Below are positions 24,691 through 34,302 of a stretch of DNA of 64,000 nucleotides, one piece after another. How positions within the stretch are numbered: the stretch's first letter is position 1; each line of letters opens with the position of its first letter. A model generated the notes under the pieces. The model was not told where the DNA came from. It did no database searches and saw nothing but the letters and a program-made list of their open reading frames with translations. This DNA comes from CADBRN01 sp050944685. GTDB lineage: Bacteria; Bacillota; Clostridia; Lachnospirales; Lachnospiraceae. The stretch covers positions 62,001 through 126,000 of the forward strand of contig JBMNRP010000001.1 in NCBI GenBank assembly GCA_050944685.1, in the 5' to 3' direction. Made by a program: the position numbers and the translations under genes.

Positions 24691-25965
24691 TCAGGCCTCG
24701 TCGATCGCTTTCGCGATGTCGTGCCGGTAATACTTATTGTCAAAATCAATCCAGTCGACCGCCCGGTACGCGTTCGCCCTCGCCTCCTTCAGCGTGGAGC
24801 CGAGCGCGGTCACACCGAGAACACGGCCGCCGTTGGTCACGATTTCTCCCCGGTCATTGAATTTCGTTCCCGCGTGGAAGACGTAGTATCCGTCCTTCCC
24901 TCTGAACTTTTCCAGACCGCGGATGGGAAATCCCTTCTGGTAAGAAACGGGATAGCCCTCCGACGCCAGCACGACGCAGACGCACGCGTCATCCCGGAAC
25001 TTCAGGTCAATCTGATCCAGCGTCCCGTCGATGCAGGCCTCGCAGACGTCGATCAGGTCGTTTTCCATTCTGGGAAGCACGACCTGCGCCTCGGGATCGC
25101 CGAAACGGCAGTTATACTCGAGCACCTTCGGTCCGTCATCGGTAAGCATCAGTCCGAAGAAGATGACTCCCCGGAACGGACGTCCCTCCTTCGCCATCGC
25201 GTCGACCGTCGGCTGGAAAATATTCTTCTGGCAGAACTCATCGATCTCCGGCGTGTAGAACGGAGTCGGGGAAAAATTCCCCATTCCGCCCGTATTCAGA
25301 CCCTTGTCGCCGTCCTTCGCGCGCTTGTGATCCTGGGCGGAAGCCATTGTCTTCACGATCTTTCCGTCAACGAAGGAGAGCACCGAGACCTCGCGCCCGG
25401 TCAGAAACTCTTCGATGACCATCTGATTTCCGGCATCGCCGAACTTCTTGTCCTGCATGATCTCCTTCACACCGGCAACGGCCATATCGTGATTCTCACA
25501 GATCAGAACACCCTTTCCGAGAGCCAGTCCGCTGGCCTTGAGAACGATCGGATACTTTGCGGTTTCCAGATAGGCAAGGGCCGCCTCCGGATCCTCAAAG
25601 GTCTCATAGGCCGCCGTCGGAATCCCGTATTTTTTCATGAGATCCTTGGAGAATGCCTTCGATCCCTCGAGAATGGCCGCGTTCGCACGGGGTCCGAACA
25701 CGCGGAGCCCCTGCTTCTCAAACACATCTACGATTCCGCCCACCAGCGGATCATCCATTCCGACGATCGTCAGATCGATCCCGTTTTCCTTCGCAAACTG
25801 TGCCAGCCGGTCAAATTCCATCGTTCCGATCGGCACACACTCCGCATACTCCGCGATGCCTGCATTGCCCGGGGCACAGTAAATCTTCTCTGCCTTCGGG
25901 CTCTGCGATACCTTCCAGGCGATCACATGCTCTCTTCCGCCGCTGCCAATGATTAATATTTTCAT
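24691..25965 (-). CDS. purD: Phosphoribosylamine-glycine ligase
   Basis: A 424-residue ATP-grasp enzyme making glycinamide ribonucleotide. The N-terminus MKILIIGSGGREHVIAWK, the GLNTGGMGNFSPTPF loop and EYNCRFGDPEAQ are family hallmarks. Full length. GGGAGC lies about 11 bases before the ATG. It follows purN by 83 bases in the pur operon. Confidence 0.98.
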   Translation of the reverse strand: MKILIIGSGGREHVIAWKVSQSPKAEKIYCAPGNAGIAEYAECVPIGTMEFDRLAQFAKENGIDLTIVGMDDPLVGGIVDVFEKQGLRVFGPRANAAILEGSKAFSKDLMKKYGIPTAAYETFEDPEAALAYLETAKYPIVLKASGLALGKGVLICENHDMAVAGVKEIMQDKKFGDAGNQMVIEEFLTGREVSVLSFVDGKIVKTMASAQDHKRAKDGDKGLNTGGMGNFSPTPFYTPEIDEFCQKNIFQPTVDAMAKEGRPFRGVIFFGLMLTDDGPKVLEYNCRFGDPEAQVVLPRMENDLIDVCEACIDGTLDQIDLKFRDDACVCVVLASEGYPVSYQKGFPIRGLEKFRGKDGYYVFHAGTKFNDRGEIVTNGGRVLGVTALGSTLKEARANAYRAVDWIDFDNKYYRHDIAKAIDEA

Positions 25966-26048
25966 CTAAAGTAGAGCTCCCTTCTCTGATCTGAAAGACA
26001 GGTCCGTTTTCTCACAATATTTTCCGCAGATCCGGCATTCGCCCCGGT

Positions 26049-26693
26049 TCAGCGGTCCAGACGGTCATAATCGGTGATTTCCACCCGGCCGTTTTTCACT
26101 TTCACTCTGCCGTTCGCGATCAGGTTGATCGCCTCCGGCATGATCTGCCACTCTGCCTCTTCCATCACACGCCGCTGCAGTATCTCGGGCGTATCATCCT
26201 GCCGGACGCGAACCGCCTTCTGGAGAATGATCGGTCCGGAGTCCGTCCCGGTATCCACAAAATGGACGGTGGCCCCGGTCACCCGCACCCCGCGCTCGAG
26301 AACCTTTTCGTGAACATGCAGCCCGTAGCAGCCGGTTCCGCAGAACGACGGAATCAGCGACGGATGAATATTGATGATGCGGTTCTCATATGCTTTTACC
26401 ATTTTTTCCGGAATGATTACGAGGCATCCGGCCAGCACAATGAGATCCGGACTGAACTCGTTGACTGTGCTCAGAAGCGCGTCGTTGAACGCTTCCGGAT
26501 CGGGATAATCCGCCCGTGTAACCACCCGGGTCGGAATGCCCTGTTTCTCTGCGCGCTTCAGCGCATACGCACCCGGATTATTGCTGACCACGGCCATGAT
26601 TTCCGCATTTGAAATTTCCCCGCTCTTGATCGAATCCATGATCGCCTGCAGATTCGTTCCGCCCCCTGAGACGATCACAACCATTTTCATCAT
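26049..26693 (-). CDS. purN: Phosphoribosylglycinamide formyltransferase
   Basis: A 214-residue folate-dependent GAR transformylase. VSGGGTNLQAI binds phosphate; the catalytic Asn-His-Asp set is visible in RIINIHPSLIPSFCG and TVHFVDTGTDSGPII. AGGAG stands 7 bases before the first ATG; ATG codons immediately after it make the exact first residue uncertain. It lies 21 bases after purM. Confidence 0.97.
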   Translation of the reverse strand: MMKMVVIVSGGGTNLQAIMDSIKSGEISNAEIMAVVSNNPGAYALKRAEKQGIPTRVVTRADYPDPEAFNDALLSTVNEFSPDLIVLAGCLVIIPEKMVKAYENRIINIHPSLIPSFCGTGCYGLHVHEKVLERGVRVTGATVHFVDTGTDSGPIILQKAVRVRQDDTPEILQRRVMEEAEWQIMPEAINLIANGRVKVKNGRVEITDYDRLDR

Positions 26694-26714
26694 AATGAAA
26701 CTCCTGCCCCCTGA

Positions 26715-27743
26715 TCAGTCCGCCAGCTCGACGCCCTTTTCTCCGGATACGATGTGTCCGATTTCATAAGGATACTCACCGGCGGATCGGATTGCGGCCA
26801 TGGCTGCCTCCTTATCTCCGGGATCGACCGCCAGGACCATTCCGATTCCCATGTTAAAGGTATTATACATGACATGTTCTTCAATTTCGCCCTTTTCCTG
26901 AAGCAGATTGAAAATCCGCGGCACGGGATAGCTGCTCTTTGAGATAACCGCCCGCGTTCCGTCCTTCAGCATGCGGGGGACATTTTCATAGAATCCGCCG
27001 CCTGTGATGTGACTGCAGGCTTTGATGGGAACGCCCGCTTCGCGCACAGCGGACAAGGCCCTGACATAAATTTTCGTCGGCCGAAGAAGGACATCTCCCA
27101 GTTTTGCCTCCAGCGCATCGTAGTAGGTGCTCAGCGATTCCGGCGTCATCTCAAATACCCGGCGCACGAGAGAATATCCGTTGCTGTGAATGCCCGAGGA
27201 AGCGATGCCGATCAGCATATCGCCGTCCGTAAGATTCTCCCCGGTAATCATATCTTTCTCATCGACGATACCAACCGCGAATCCGGCGAGGTCATACTCG
27301 TCCTGCGCGTAGAACCCCGGCATCTCCGCCGTCTCGCCTCCGATCAGCGCGGCCCCGGCCTGCATGCATCCCTCTGAGACGCCCTTCACGATGTCCGCGA
27401 TTTTTTCCGGCGTATTTTTCCCGCATGCGATGTAATCGAGAAAGAAAAGAGGCTCTCCTCCCGCGCACGCGATATCATTGACGCACATAGCGACACAGTC
27501 GATACCGACCGTATCGTGCGTATCCATCAGAAATGCGAGTTTCAGCTTCGTCCCGACACCGTCTGTACCGGAAACAAGGGTCGGTTTTTCCATGCTCTTA
27601 TATTTTTCCAGAGAAAACGCACCGGAAAATCCGCCCAGCCCGCCGAGCATTTCTGGCCTGACCGTGCGCGCGACATACTGTTTCATCAGTTCCACCGAAC
27701 GATATCCGGCCTCAATATCTACTCCAGCGCTCTTGTAATCCAT
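26715..27743 (-). CDS. purM: Phosphoribosylformylglycinamidine cyclo-ligase
   Basis: A 342-residue AIR synthetase. Starts MDYKSAGVDIEAGYRSVELM; contains GTDGVGTKLKLA, CVNDIACAGGEPLFFLDY and SHITGGGFYENVPR. The ATG at 27743 matches the family N-terminus and has AAAGGA upstream; the in-frame extension to 27848 lacks homology features. Second gene of the pur cluster. Confidence 0.97.
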   Translation of the reverse strand: MDYKSAGVDIEAGYRSVELMKQYVARTVRPEMLGGLGGFSGAFSLEKYKSMEKPTLVSGTDGVGTKLKLAFLMDTHDTVGIDCVAMCVNDIACAGGEPLFFLDYIACGKNTPEKIADIVKGVSEGCMQAGAALIGGETAEMPGFYAQDEYDLAGFAVGIVDEKDMITGENLTDGDMLIGIASSGIHSNGYSLVRRVFEMTPESLSTYYDALEAKLGDVLLRPTKIYVRALSAVREAGVPIKACSHITGGGFYENVPRMLKDGTRAVISKSSYPVPRIFNLLQEKGEIEEHVMYNTFNMGIGMVLAVDPGDKEAAMAAIRSAGEYPYEIGHIVSGEKGVELAD

Positions 27744-27879
27744 CCGCAATCCTTTCTCCCGTCCGGCGGGGGTGGCTTCTTGTATCATATTTCCGTCTGA
27801 TTCCGGGTTCCCGCGCCGACGCGCGGAATTCTGTCCGGACTTCTCCATCCTGTCTTCACACGCTCCTGAAGCGGAAAAA

Positions 27880-28386
27880 TTATTTCGTGTAGTTTTTATA
27901 TCCGGTTTCCTGCAGCTTCGCGTCTTTTTTCTGAACCTGTTCCTTCAGCTCCGCCGCGTAATCCTTCACCTTCTGAAGAATAGCCGGATCGGACGTGGCG
28001 AGTATCTTCGCGGCCAGAATGGCCGCGTTCGCGCCCCCGTTGATAGCGACCGTCGCAACCGGAATTCCCGTCGGCATCTGAACAATCGAATAGAGAGAAT
28101 CCCGTCCGCCCAGAGAAGTCGTGTGCATGGGAATTCCGATAACAGGCATCGGGAATATCGCCGCGCACATGCCCGGCAGATGCGCCGCCATGCCGGCCCC
28201 CGCAATAATTACTTTAAAGCCCTTTTCCTCGGCTGTCCTGGCATACTCAAAGAAAACATCAGGCTCCCTGTGTGCCGAGATAATCGTCATTTCATAGTCG
28301 ATGCCGAATTTTTCAAGCATATCCGCTGCTTTCGCCATGACCGGCATATCCGAATCGCTGCCCATTACAATACCTACTTTTGCCAT
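27880..28386 (-). CDS. purE: N5-carboxyaminoimidazole ribonucleotide mutase
   Basis: A 168-residue class I PurE. VGIVMGSDSDMPVM and the SAHREPD motif form the active site; GAGMAAHLPGM and IGIPMHTTSLGGRDSL complete the signature. The ATG at 28386 has AAAGGAG upstream. It is the first gene of the pur cluster, 136 bases ahead of purM, with a good promoter about 115 bases upstream. No purine riboswitch pattern is visible in the leader. Confidence 0.97.
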   Translation of the reverse strand: MAKVGIVMGSDSDMPVMAKAADMLEKFGIDYEMTIISAHREPDVFFEYARTAEEKGFKVIIAGAGMAAHLPGMCAAIFPMPVIGIPMHTTSLGGRDSLYSIVQMPTGIPVATVAINGGANAAILAAKILATSDPAILQKVKDYAAELKEQVQKKDAKLQETGYKNYTK

Positions 28387-28499
28387 TGCCGATTCTCCTT
28401 TTCTGTGTGCGATCCGCCATTTCGGCTGTTCATCAGACAAAAATTTCATTTCAGAATGTTCCGCCCGGATGATTCTGCTGCGGGGAAAATTCTGTCTTC

Positions 28500-28528
28500 A
28501 TCATACACGGATTGCGATTTAATGGCAA
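28500..28528 (-). promoter_or_regulatory. Promoter of the purE-M-N-D transcript
   Basis: Minus strand TTGCCA (28523-28528), 17-base spacer, TATGAT (28500-28505), giving a leader of roughly 105 bases to purE. Confidence 0.65.
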
Positions 28529-28548
28529 GTTTTGCGAGGGGCACCGCA

Positions 28549-30681
28549 TCAGATTCCCTCAAGCGGCCGGTTCAGTTCTTCCGTGCCGGGGAGCACAAAG
28601 CGTCCTCTCTCAAGCAGCTTCGTCTCACTGCCGTCGGGCCGGACCACCGCGACAGATCCCAGCTCATCATATGGAATCGTGACATCCGTGTGACACCCGA
28701 AATACGCCTTTTCCGGCTCTGTCTTCCGCAGGAGCGTGCGCTCATTGTCCCGGGCGATAATCTCCTTTCCGTCCGGATTGTAGACGGCAAGATCCTCCTG
28801 AAAACTGTAGCAGGTGTCACCGAACGCGAAATGCGGCCCCATTTTTTCCGCAATCAGGATCGGCAGCTTTGCGGCAATATCGTAGTCGTGCGCCATCCGG
28901 TACGCCGTCGTGTTGGTTCCGATCGCAAACTCGCCGATCGGAACCGTCTCGTGCCGGAACAGAATATTCTCCCGGATATACCGGCGGTTCTCCTCCTCCG
29001 AATCAAAATTCGCACAGGAATAATCCGCCACCATCCCGTCCTGCAGGCGGATCCTCAGATCGCGGTATTCGAACTCCTCCAGACAGACCTTTTTTACATG
29101 AAGCAGTCCGCTGGTTCCGGTCAGAACCGGGGAGGTGAAAACTTCGCCCACCGGAATATTGACGTCCGCCACGCAGTTCTCGAAATTCGTCTGATGCGCC
29201 GGATCGTCGAGATGATGCAGACGGATCGTGAGGTCTGTCTCATTGCCGTTCATGCCCAGAACGTGTACCGCCTCTCCCTCATCGAGCGCATCGATCAGCT
29301 TCTGCTGAATCGTCTGGTACGTCTTGTAATCCAGATTATTGATGTGGACGGTTTCGCGGAAGATATCCTCGAAATCCGGTCCGATCTCCGGAACCGGATA
29401 GGCGATGATCGTAAAGCTCCGCTCTTCCCCTTTGATGTAACGGTTCGTGATACGGCCGGTTTCGGTCTGCAGGCGGGCCGCGAGACGCTGCTGCTCTCTC
29501 GAGAGCGCGGGGGCATCCGCACAGGCGGAAGGGGTAAAGGGGATCTCCCCGAACACGTCCATACAGGCGGGACCGCCGTGCACCGACGCCAGATCCGCGA
29601 ATTCTTCAAACGCGATCCGCTTCGCCGCGAGCATTTTGGTCACAAATGAATCGTCCAGCCAGAGGGCACTGTCATTTTTGTGATCAAATTCATACTGGCG
29701 GTTCGGAACCGCACCGTAAAATCCGATGCGCCCGTGTGCGCTCTTGTCCTGAAGATGAGAAGCGCTGCGGTAAATCACGCTCTCGAGTCCCATCTCGCGG
29801 AACTGAAGAACAGCTTCGCGGACGACCCGCTCAAACCCCAGGCGATACCGGATATTGACCGTCTTCTTTCCGGAGAGATCTTTTTTTTCGACCAGAAATC
29901 CCATCCGGTAGCCATTCGTCCATGTGCGGGCAATATCGCGGATCTCCTCCCCGCTCATTGAAGCGAGAAACTCCGCCGTCTTTCTCTCATTGTCCGTGAC
30001 ATATTCGCCGAACCGGTAGAGATAGCGCGGGTCAGAGAGATCCTCGCTCATGATCCGGTCCCGGATAAAGGAAAACGAAGGATCCAGTGTCTCCTGCAGA
30101 CGCTGACAGGTCATTTCCGGGCCATAGTCGCAGAGATACCAGTAGAGCATCCGGCGCACCTCGGGGCGCCCCGGAGCGGAGGGATTCCGCCCGCGGTCCG
30201 ATGCTTCCGCCGCTTCCTCAAACAGGCTGAAGCAGGAAAGGAAAAGCTCCATGAGAATCAGCATGTCGTACGGCCGGTTTTCGCAGGCGTAGATAACGGC
30301 GCCGCGCAGTTCCTCATAGATCGCGCTCATGACATCGCCGCACTCCCCGAATACGGACTTCGCGTAAGCAGGGTTCCCGTAGCAGACCGGATAATTTTCC
30401 GGAAGCAGCTCCGCGTACAGCGCGCGGTTCTCTGCCTGAAGCGCTTCGAGGGAATCATCCCTGTGCTCTCCTTTTTCCAGAGACTCCCGGAGTTCCTCCA
30501 TCTTTGCCAGAAATTCCGCTTCGGTCCGGAAAAAATCCGGCGCCGAAATGAAAATGTCCCTCGAGCCGGCGATTTCCCGGATCCGGCCGAGGGCAAGGTC
30601 AAAACGTTCCTGTTCAAAATCCGTCAGTTTTCTGTAACTCAACTTTGTTGTTTCACCTCTGATCTGTCTTGTTTTCCTCAC
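28549..30681 (-). CDS. M29-like metallo-aminopeptidase with an extra N-terminal domain
   Basis: A 710-residue protein. The C-terminal 350 residues carry the M29 (AmpS/aminopeptidase T) metal-site pattern: GEFAIGTN, AEKMGPHFAFGD and CHTDVTIPYDE. The N-terminal 340 residues are not typical of M29 and their role is unknown. The apparent start is GTG at 30681, whose first four bases overlap the stop of the HD-domain gene (GTGA), implying translational coupling; a TTG at 30642 with AGAGGTG upstream is an alternative. It is the last gene of the pyrimidine transcript as drawn. Aminopeptidase activity is inferred from motifs. Confidence 0.82.
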   Translation of the reverse strand: MRKTRQIRGETTKLSYRKLTDFEQERFDLALGRIREIAGSRDIFISAPDFFRTEAEFLAKMEELRESLEKGEHRDDSLEALQAENRALYAELLPENYPVCYGNPAYAKSVFGECGDVMSAIYEELRGAVIYACENRPYDMLILMELFLSCFSLFEEAAEASDRGRNPSAPGRPEVRRMLYWYLCDYGPEMTCQRLQETLDPSFSFIRDRIMSEDLSDPRYLYRFGEYVTDNERKTAEFLASMSGEEIRDIARTWTNGYRMGFLVEKKDLSGKKTVNIRYRLGFERVVREAVLQFREMGLESVIYRSASHLQDKSAHGRIGFYGAVPNRQYEFDHKNDSALWLDDSFVTKMLAAKRIAFEEFADLASVHGGPACMDVFGEIPFTPSACADAPALSREQQRLAARLQTETGRITNRYIKGEERSFTIIAYPVPEIGPDFEDIFRETVHINNLDYKTYQTIQQKLIDALDEGEAVHVLGMNGNETDLTIRLHHLDDPAHQTNFENCVADVNIPVGEVFTSPVLTGTSGLLHVKKVCLEEFEYRDLRIRLQDGMVADYSCANFDSEEENRRYIRENILFRHETVPIGEFAIGTNTTAYRMAHDYDIAAKLPILIAEKMGPHFAFGDTCYSFQEDLAVYNPDGKEIIARDNERTLLRKTEPEKAYFGCHTDVTIPYDELGSVAVVRPDGSETKLLERGRFVLPGTEELNRPLEGI

Positions 30682-31283
30682 GCATCCTTCAGGCTCCCGC
30701 GCGCGACATTGCGGTCCAGGATGGTCTTCATATATTCCCAGATCTCACGCGATCCCTCCGGCGTTTTTTCATTGCGCTTCTCGGGCTGGGAGCGCCGGAT
30801 TCCGTGCTCCTTCCAGTCTCCGCCGTTATTGGAGTCGTTGAGAAGCAGAGGCTGAAAATTATCCATCACGTGGGCGAACTTCGCCTCCGGCGTCTCGTAC
30901 GCGTCAAACTCCTCCCAGATGGAACGAAGCTTCTTTCCCTGATCCTCGGGAAGCAGGCCGAAGATATGGTCCGCCGCGGCCGTCTCCCGGGCTTTCTCCG
31001 TCTGCTTCCCCGCCTCGTCGTAGGCGTACGTGTCGCCGGCGTCGATCTCGACGATGTCGTGAATCAGCGTCATCAGCATGGTCTTCGCGACGTCGATCTC
31101 CTGATTCGAATACTCCGAAAGAAGGTACGTCATGACCGCCAGATGCCAGGCGTGCTCCGCGTCATTTTCCCGCCTTCCGCCGTTCGAAAGATGCGTCTGA
31201 CGGAGCACATTTTTCTCCCGGTCAATCTCCATAATAAAATTCAGCTGTTTTTGAAATCGTTCCTGGTCCATTTTCTGATCCAA
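30678..31283 (-). CDS. HD-domain phosphohydrolase (YfbR/HDDC2-like)
   Basis: A 201-residue HD protein: H in ENDAEHAWHLA and the HD doublet in LIHDIVEIDAGDTY, plus a later Asp in HVMDNFQPLL. This is the layout of YfbR/HDDC2 5'-nucleotidases acting on (deoxy)nucleoside monophosphates, which suits the pyrimidine context. The best start is TTG at 31283, with GGAGG 7 bases upstream; an ATG four codons later has poor spacing. Its stop overlaps the aminopeptidase start. The substrate is inferred. Confidence 0.85.
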   Translation of the reverse strand: MDQKMDQERFQKQLNFIMEIDREKNVLRQTHLSNGGRRENDAEHAWHLAVMTYLLSEYSNQEIDVAKTMLMTLIHDIVEIDAGDTYAYDEAGKQTEKARETAAADHIFGLLPEDQGKKLRSIWEEFDAYETPEAKFAHVMDNFQPLLLNDSNNGGDWKEHGIRRSQPEKRNEKTPEGSREIWEYMKTILDRNVARGSLKDA

Positions 31284-31360
31284 TCTGCCGCCTCCCGGGC
31301 GGATAATCCCTGCCTTATGCGCCGAACCGGAAATAAACCGCCGGCGCGCGTTTTTCCGGC

Positions 31361-31669
31361 TTACAGTCCCAGGAAAAACACGGAAAGCCAGATAATACTC
31401 ATGATGCCGGCAAAGATCGTTCCCAGAGCCGTGATCCGGTAATTGGTCCCGCGCTTCGAGATCGCCCGTATGCCGAGATAAAATCCGTACATCGCCACAA
31501 GCATCGCAAACAGGCCGATCGCCCCCAGAAAGGCTCCCCCTTTCCCGGAAAACGCGCAGGATAAAATGATGTCCAGCACGAACAGGCCAAGCGAAATCGT
31601 CGACATGATCAGCGATTCCTTCGCGGCCGGCGCGACCTTTTTCACAAACGTATACTTATTTTTCGCCAT
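31361..31669 (-). CDS. Small three-helix membrane protein
   Basis: A 102-residue protein with a Lys-rich N-terminus and three hydrophobic helices (about 20-40, 45-66, 78-100), a glycine-rich second helix and RAISKRG between helices two and three. It resembles small Lachnospiraceae membrane proteins (possibly DUF6142), but that name is from memory and unsure. GGGGAG precedes the ATG. It lies 30 bases after pyrE and 77 before the HD gene. Function unknown. Confidence 0.7.
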   Translation of the reverse strand: MAKNKYTFVKKVAPAAKESLIMSTISLGLFVLDIILSCAFSGKGGAFLGAIGLFAMLVAMYGFYLGIRAISKRGTNYRITALGTIFAGIMSIIWLSVFFLGL

Positions 31670-31699
31670 CGGTCCATTGCTCCCCTTGTCAATCCGATA

Positions 31700-32407
31700 T
31701 TACGCAAACAGCTTCGCATAAATATCCGCGTATTCTTCCGCCCCGTACTGCTCATAGTAGGACTTCAGGGCGTCTTTCAGCGAATCATCCAGAACCATTT
31801 TCCCGTTGTACGGATGATTTCCAAGATGTTCGATGACGTCCGCCATCGATACGATGGCATTCGCCGGGAAGCCGTACATCTCCTGAATCTCGGAAAGCGC
31901 GCTGTGCGTTCCTTTCCCCTGCTCCATGCGGTTGAGCGAGACGATCAGACCCCTGATGGTGATATCGCCCTGCGCGCGGAGAATGGGGACGGTCTCCTCC
32001 ATCGACTTCCCCGATGTCGTGACGTCCTCGATGATGACAACACGGTCACCGTCCCTGATCCTGCTGCCGAGAAGAATACCGGCGTCCCCGTGATCCTTGA
32101 CTTCCTTGCGGTTTGAACAGTAGCGGACGTCCGCTCCGTACAGATGGCTGATCGCCATCGCGGTCGCAACCGAGAGGGGAATGCCCTTGTAAGCCGGCCC
32201 GAACAGCACGTCAAAATCCAGCCCGTAATGATCATGAATCGCTCTCGCGTAGTATTCGCCGAGCTTCATCAGCTCCGATCCCTTCACGTACGCCCCGGCG
32301 TTCATAAAAAACGGGGACTTCCGCCCGCTCTTCAGGGTAAACTCCCCGAACTTCAGAGCACGGCAGTCCAGCATAAACTCGATAAATTCCTTCTTATAGT
32401 CTTCCAT
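31700..32407 (-). CDS. pyrE: Orotate phosphoribosyltransferase
   Basis: A 235-residue enzyme converting orotate and PRPP to OMP. The PRPP-binding motif is VVIIEDVTTSGKS, and LFGPAYKGIPLS and SNRKEVKDHG are family segments. Full length. Start ATG with GGAGAAA directly before. Fifth gene of the pyrimidine operon, 58 bases after pyrD. Confidence 0.97.
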   Translation of the reverse strand: MEDYKKEFIEFMLDCRALKFGEFTLKSGRKSPFFMNAGAYVKGSELMKLGEYYARAIHDHYGLDFDVLFGPAYKGIPLSVATAMAISHLYGADVRYCSNRKEVKDHGDAGILLGSRIRDGDRVVIIEDVTTSGKSMEETVPILRAQGDITIRGLIVSLNRMEQGKGTHSALSEIQEMYGFPANAIVSMADVIEHLGNHPYNGKMVLDDSLKDALKSYYEQYGAEEYADIYAKLFA

Positions 32408-32465
32408 TTTCTCCGGCCCTTTCTCTTCCGGTCCGTTTGTCCGGGCAATGCCATATTATTCCGCT

Positions 32466-33371
32466 TTACTCTTCTACCGCTCCGATCAGCTCCCGGACAT
32501 CTTCGATGCCGTTCCGCCCGAGGTAATCGCGAATCTCGTCCACGATCCGCAAGGTCGAGCGCGGGTCGATAAAGTTTGCCGTGCCCACCGCGACGGCCGT
32601 CGCCCCGGCGAGCATAAATTCGATCGCGTCGTCCCCGCTCATGATGCCGCCCATGCCGATCACCGGGATCCGGACCGCACGCGAAGCCTCATACACCATC
32701 CGGACCGCCACCGGCTTGATCGCCGGGCCGGACATCCCGCCCGTCTTGTTGGCGAGCACAAATTTCCTCCGATTGACGTCGATCTTCATTCCGGTGATGG
32801 TATTGATCAGAGAGATTCCGTCCGCGCCGCCGGCCTCCGCCGCCCGCGCCATATCGGCGATGCTCGTGACATTGGGGCTCAGCTTCATGATAACCGGCTG
32901 CCTCGCGTATTTCCGGACCGCGCGCGTGATGGATTCCACCGCCTTCGGATCCGTTCCGAAGGCAATACCGCCCTCTTTCACATTGGGACAGGAAATATTG
33001 ATCTCCAGAAGATCCACCGGCTCGTCCGCGAGACGCTCCACGACCTCGCAGTATTCCTCCTCCGTGTGACCGCAGACATTGACCATGATCTTTGTGTCAT
33101 ACTGTTTTAAAAAGGGAATGTCCCTCTTGCAGAAAAGATCGACGCCCGGATTCTGAAGACCGACCGCATTCAGCATCCCGCCGTAAACCTCGGCGACCCG
33201 GGGAGTGGGATTGCCCTCCCACGGCACGTTCGCGACTCCTTTCGTCACGACGGCGCCGATCCCGGAAAGATCCACATATTCACTGTATTCCGCTCCGGAG
33301 CCGAACGTTCCGGAAGCGGTCATCACAGGATTCGCGAGCGTCACTCCCGCAATTTCCACTTTCATATTCAT
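32466..33371 (-). CDS. pyrD: Dihydroorotate dehydrogenase B, catalytic subunit
   Basis: A 301-residue class 1B enzyme (FMN). TASGTFGSG, NISCPNVKEGG with the class 1 catalytic Cys, and MGGIMSGDDAIEFMLAGA are visible. It needs PyrK to use NAD+, and pyrK lies just upstream. AAGGAGGGGG precedes the ATG at 33371. Confidence 0.97.
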   Translation of the reverse strand: MNMKVEIAGVTLANPVMTASGTFGSGAEYSEYVDLSGIGAVVTKGVANVPWEGNPTPRVAEVYGGMLNAVGLQNPGVDLFCKRDIPFLKQYDTKIMVNVCGHTEEEYCEVVERLADEPVDLLEINISCPNVKEGGIAFGTDPKAVESITRAVRKYARQPVIMKLSPNVTSIADMARAAEAGGADGISLINTITGMKIDVNRRKFVLANKTGGMSGPAIKPVAVRMVYEASRAVRIPVIGMGGIMSGDDAIEFMLAGATAVAVGTANFIDPRSTLRIVDEIRDYLGRNGIEDVRELIGAVEE

Positions 33372-33410
33372 AACGGTTCCCCCTCCTTGTCCCTTTGGTA
33401 ATGGCCGCTT

Positions 33411-34211
33411 TCAGTCGAGGAGGATCTCATCCGCGCGAAACACCGGCCCGTCCTTGCACACGCGCCGGTTATGGACATTGGAATGTCTGTCAACTCCCGT
33501 CGTACGGCAGACGCACGCGAGACATGCGCCGATTCCGCAGGCCATGCGCTCTTCCATCGAAATCCAGCATTCCGTCTTTGTCTCAGCGGAATAATTCTTG
33601 ACCGCGGAGAGCATCGGTCTGGGACCGCAGGCAAAAATCACATCGGCGGACAGATTCTTTTCGCGGATCGCATCGAGAACTGTCCCGCGCGCCCCCACGC
33701 TTCCGTCCTCCGTGGCGATGACGACATTTCCGTAGGGCCGGAACGCGTCCGCCAGAAAACAGTTCTGATCCCGGTAGCCGAGAATAATCTGGACCGGTTC
33801 GCAGAACAGGCGGAGATTCCACAGCTGCCGCGCGGTCTCCAGCATCGGGGGAATTCCGATTCCGCCCCCGATGAGAAAGACGCGGCCATCCGCGGCCTCT
33901 TCCAGCGGAAATCCGTTTCCGTGCGGGCCGAACAGACTCAGCTGCTCTCCCTTTTTCATGCGGGACATTTCCTCGGTCCCCGTCCTCTGTCCGGAGACCC
34001 TGTATACCAGCCGGAGCAGACCCTCCTCCCGGTTCGCCTCGCAGATGCTGATCGGCCTCGGCAGCAGCTTCGATGAATCGTTTAAATAAACATTGACAAA
34101 CTGACCGGGCATCGATTCACCCGTGATGTAAGGCGCTTTGATCCAGAGATCAAAAATGCCGGGACAGATCTCCTTCTGTGAAACTATGATGCCTGCTTCC
34201 TTATTAGCCAT
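33411..34211 (-). CDS. pyrK: Dihydroorotate dehydrogenase B, electron transfer subunit
   Basis: A 266-residue FAD/2Fe-2S protein. The FAD site is LLPRPISIC, the NAD site is FLIGGGIGIPPML, and the cluster cysteines are CGIGACLACVC plus a Cys in RRVCKDGPVF. It shuttles electrons from PyrD to NAD+. The ATG at 34211 follows GGAGGA; a longer in-frame start at 34316 lacks support. Confidence 0.96.
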   Translation of the reverse strand: MANKEAGIIVSQKEICPGIFDLWIKAPYITGESMPGQFVNVYLNDSSKLLPRPISICEANREEGLLRLVYRVSGQRTGTEEMSRMKKGEQLSLFGPHGNGFPLEEAADGRVFLIGGGIGIPPMLETARQLWNLRLFCEPVQIILGYRDQNCFLADAFRPYGNVVIATEDGSVGARGTVLDAIREKNLSADVIFACGPRPMLSAVKNYSAETKTECWISMEERMACGIGACLACVCRTTGVDRHSNVHNRRVCKDGPVFRADEILLD

Positions 34212-34302
34212 TTCCTCCTCCACATATGATTGATCTGCATTTTCTGTCTTTCTTCCGGGTCGTGCTGTCCAAAAACCGGATAACCTCTCCCCGCCGGAAA
34301 TA

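Noticed and set aside
28387..28499. Purine riboswitch upstream of purE
   Set aside because: The conserved three-way-junction bases and paired loops of the purine aptamer were not found in the leader.
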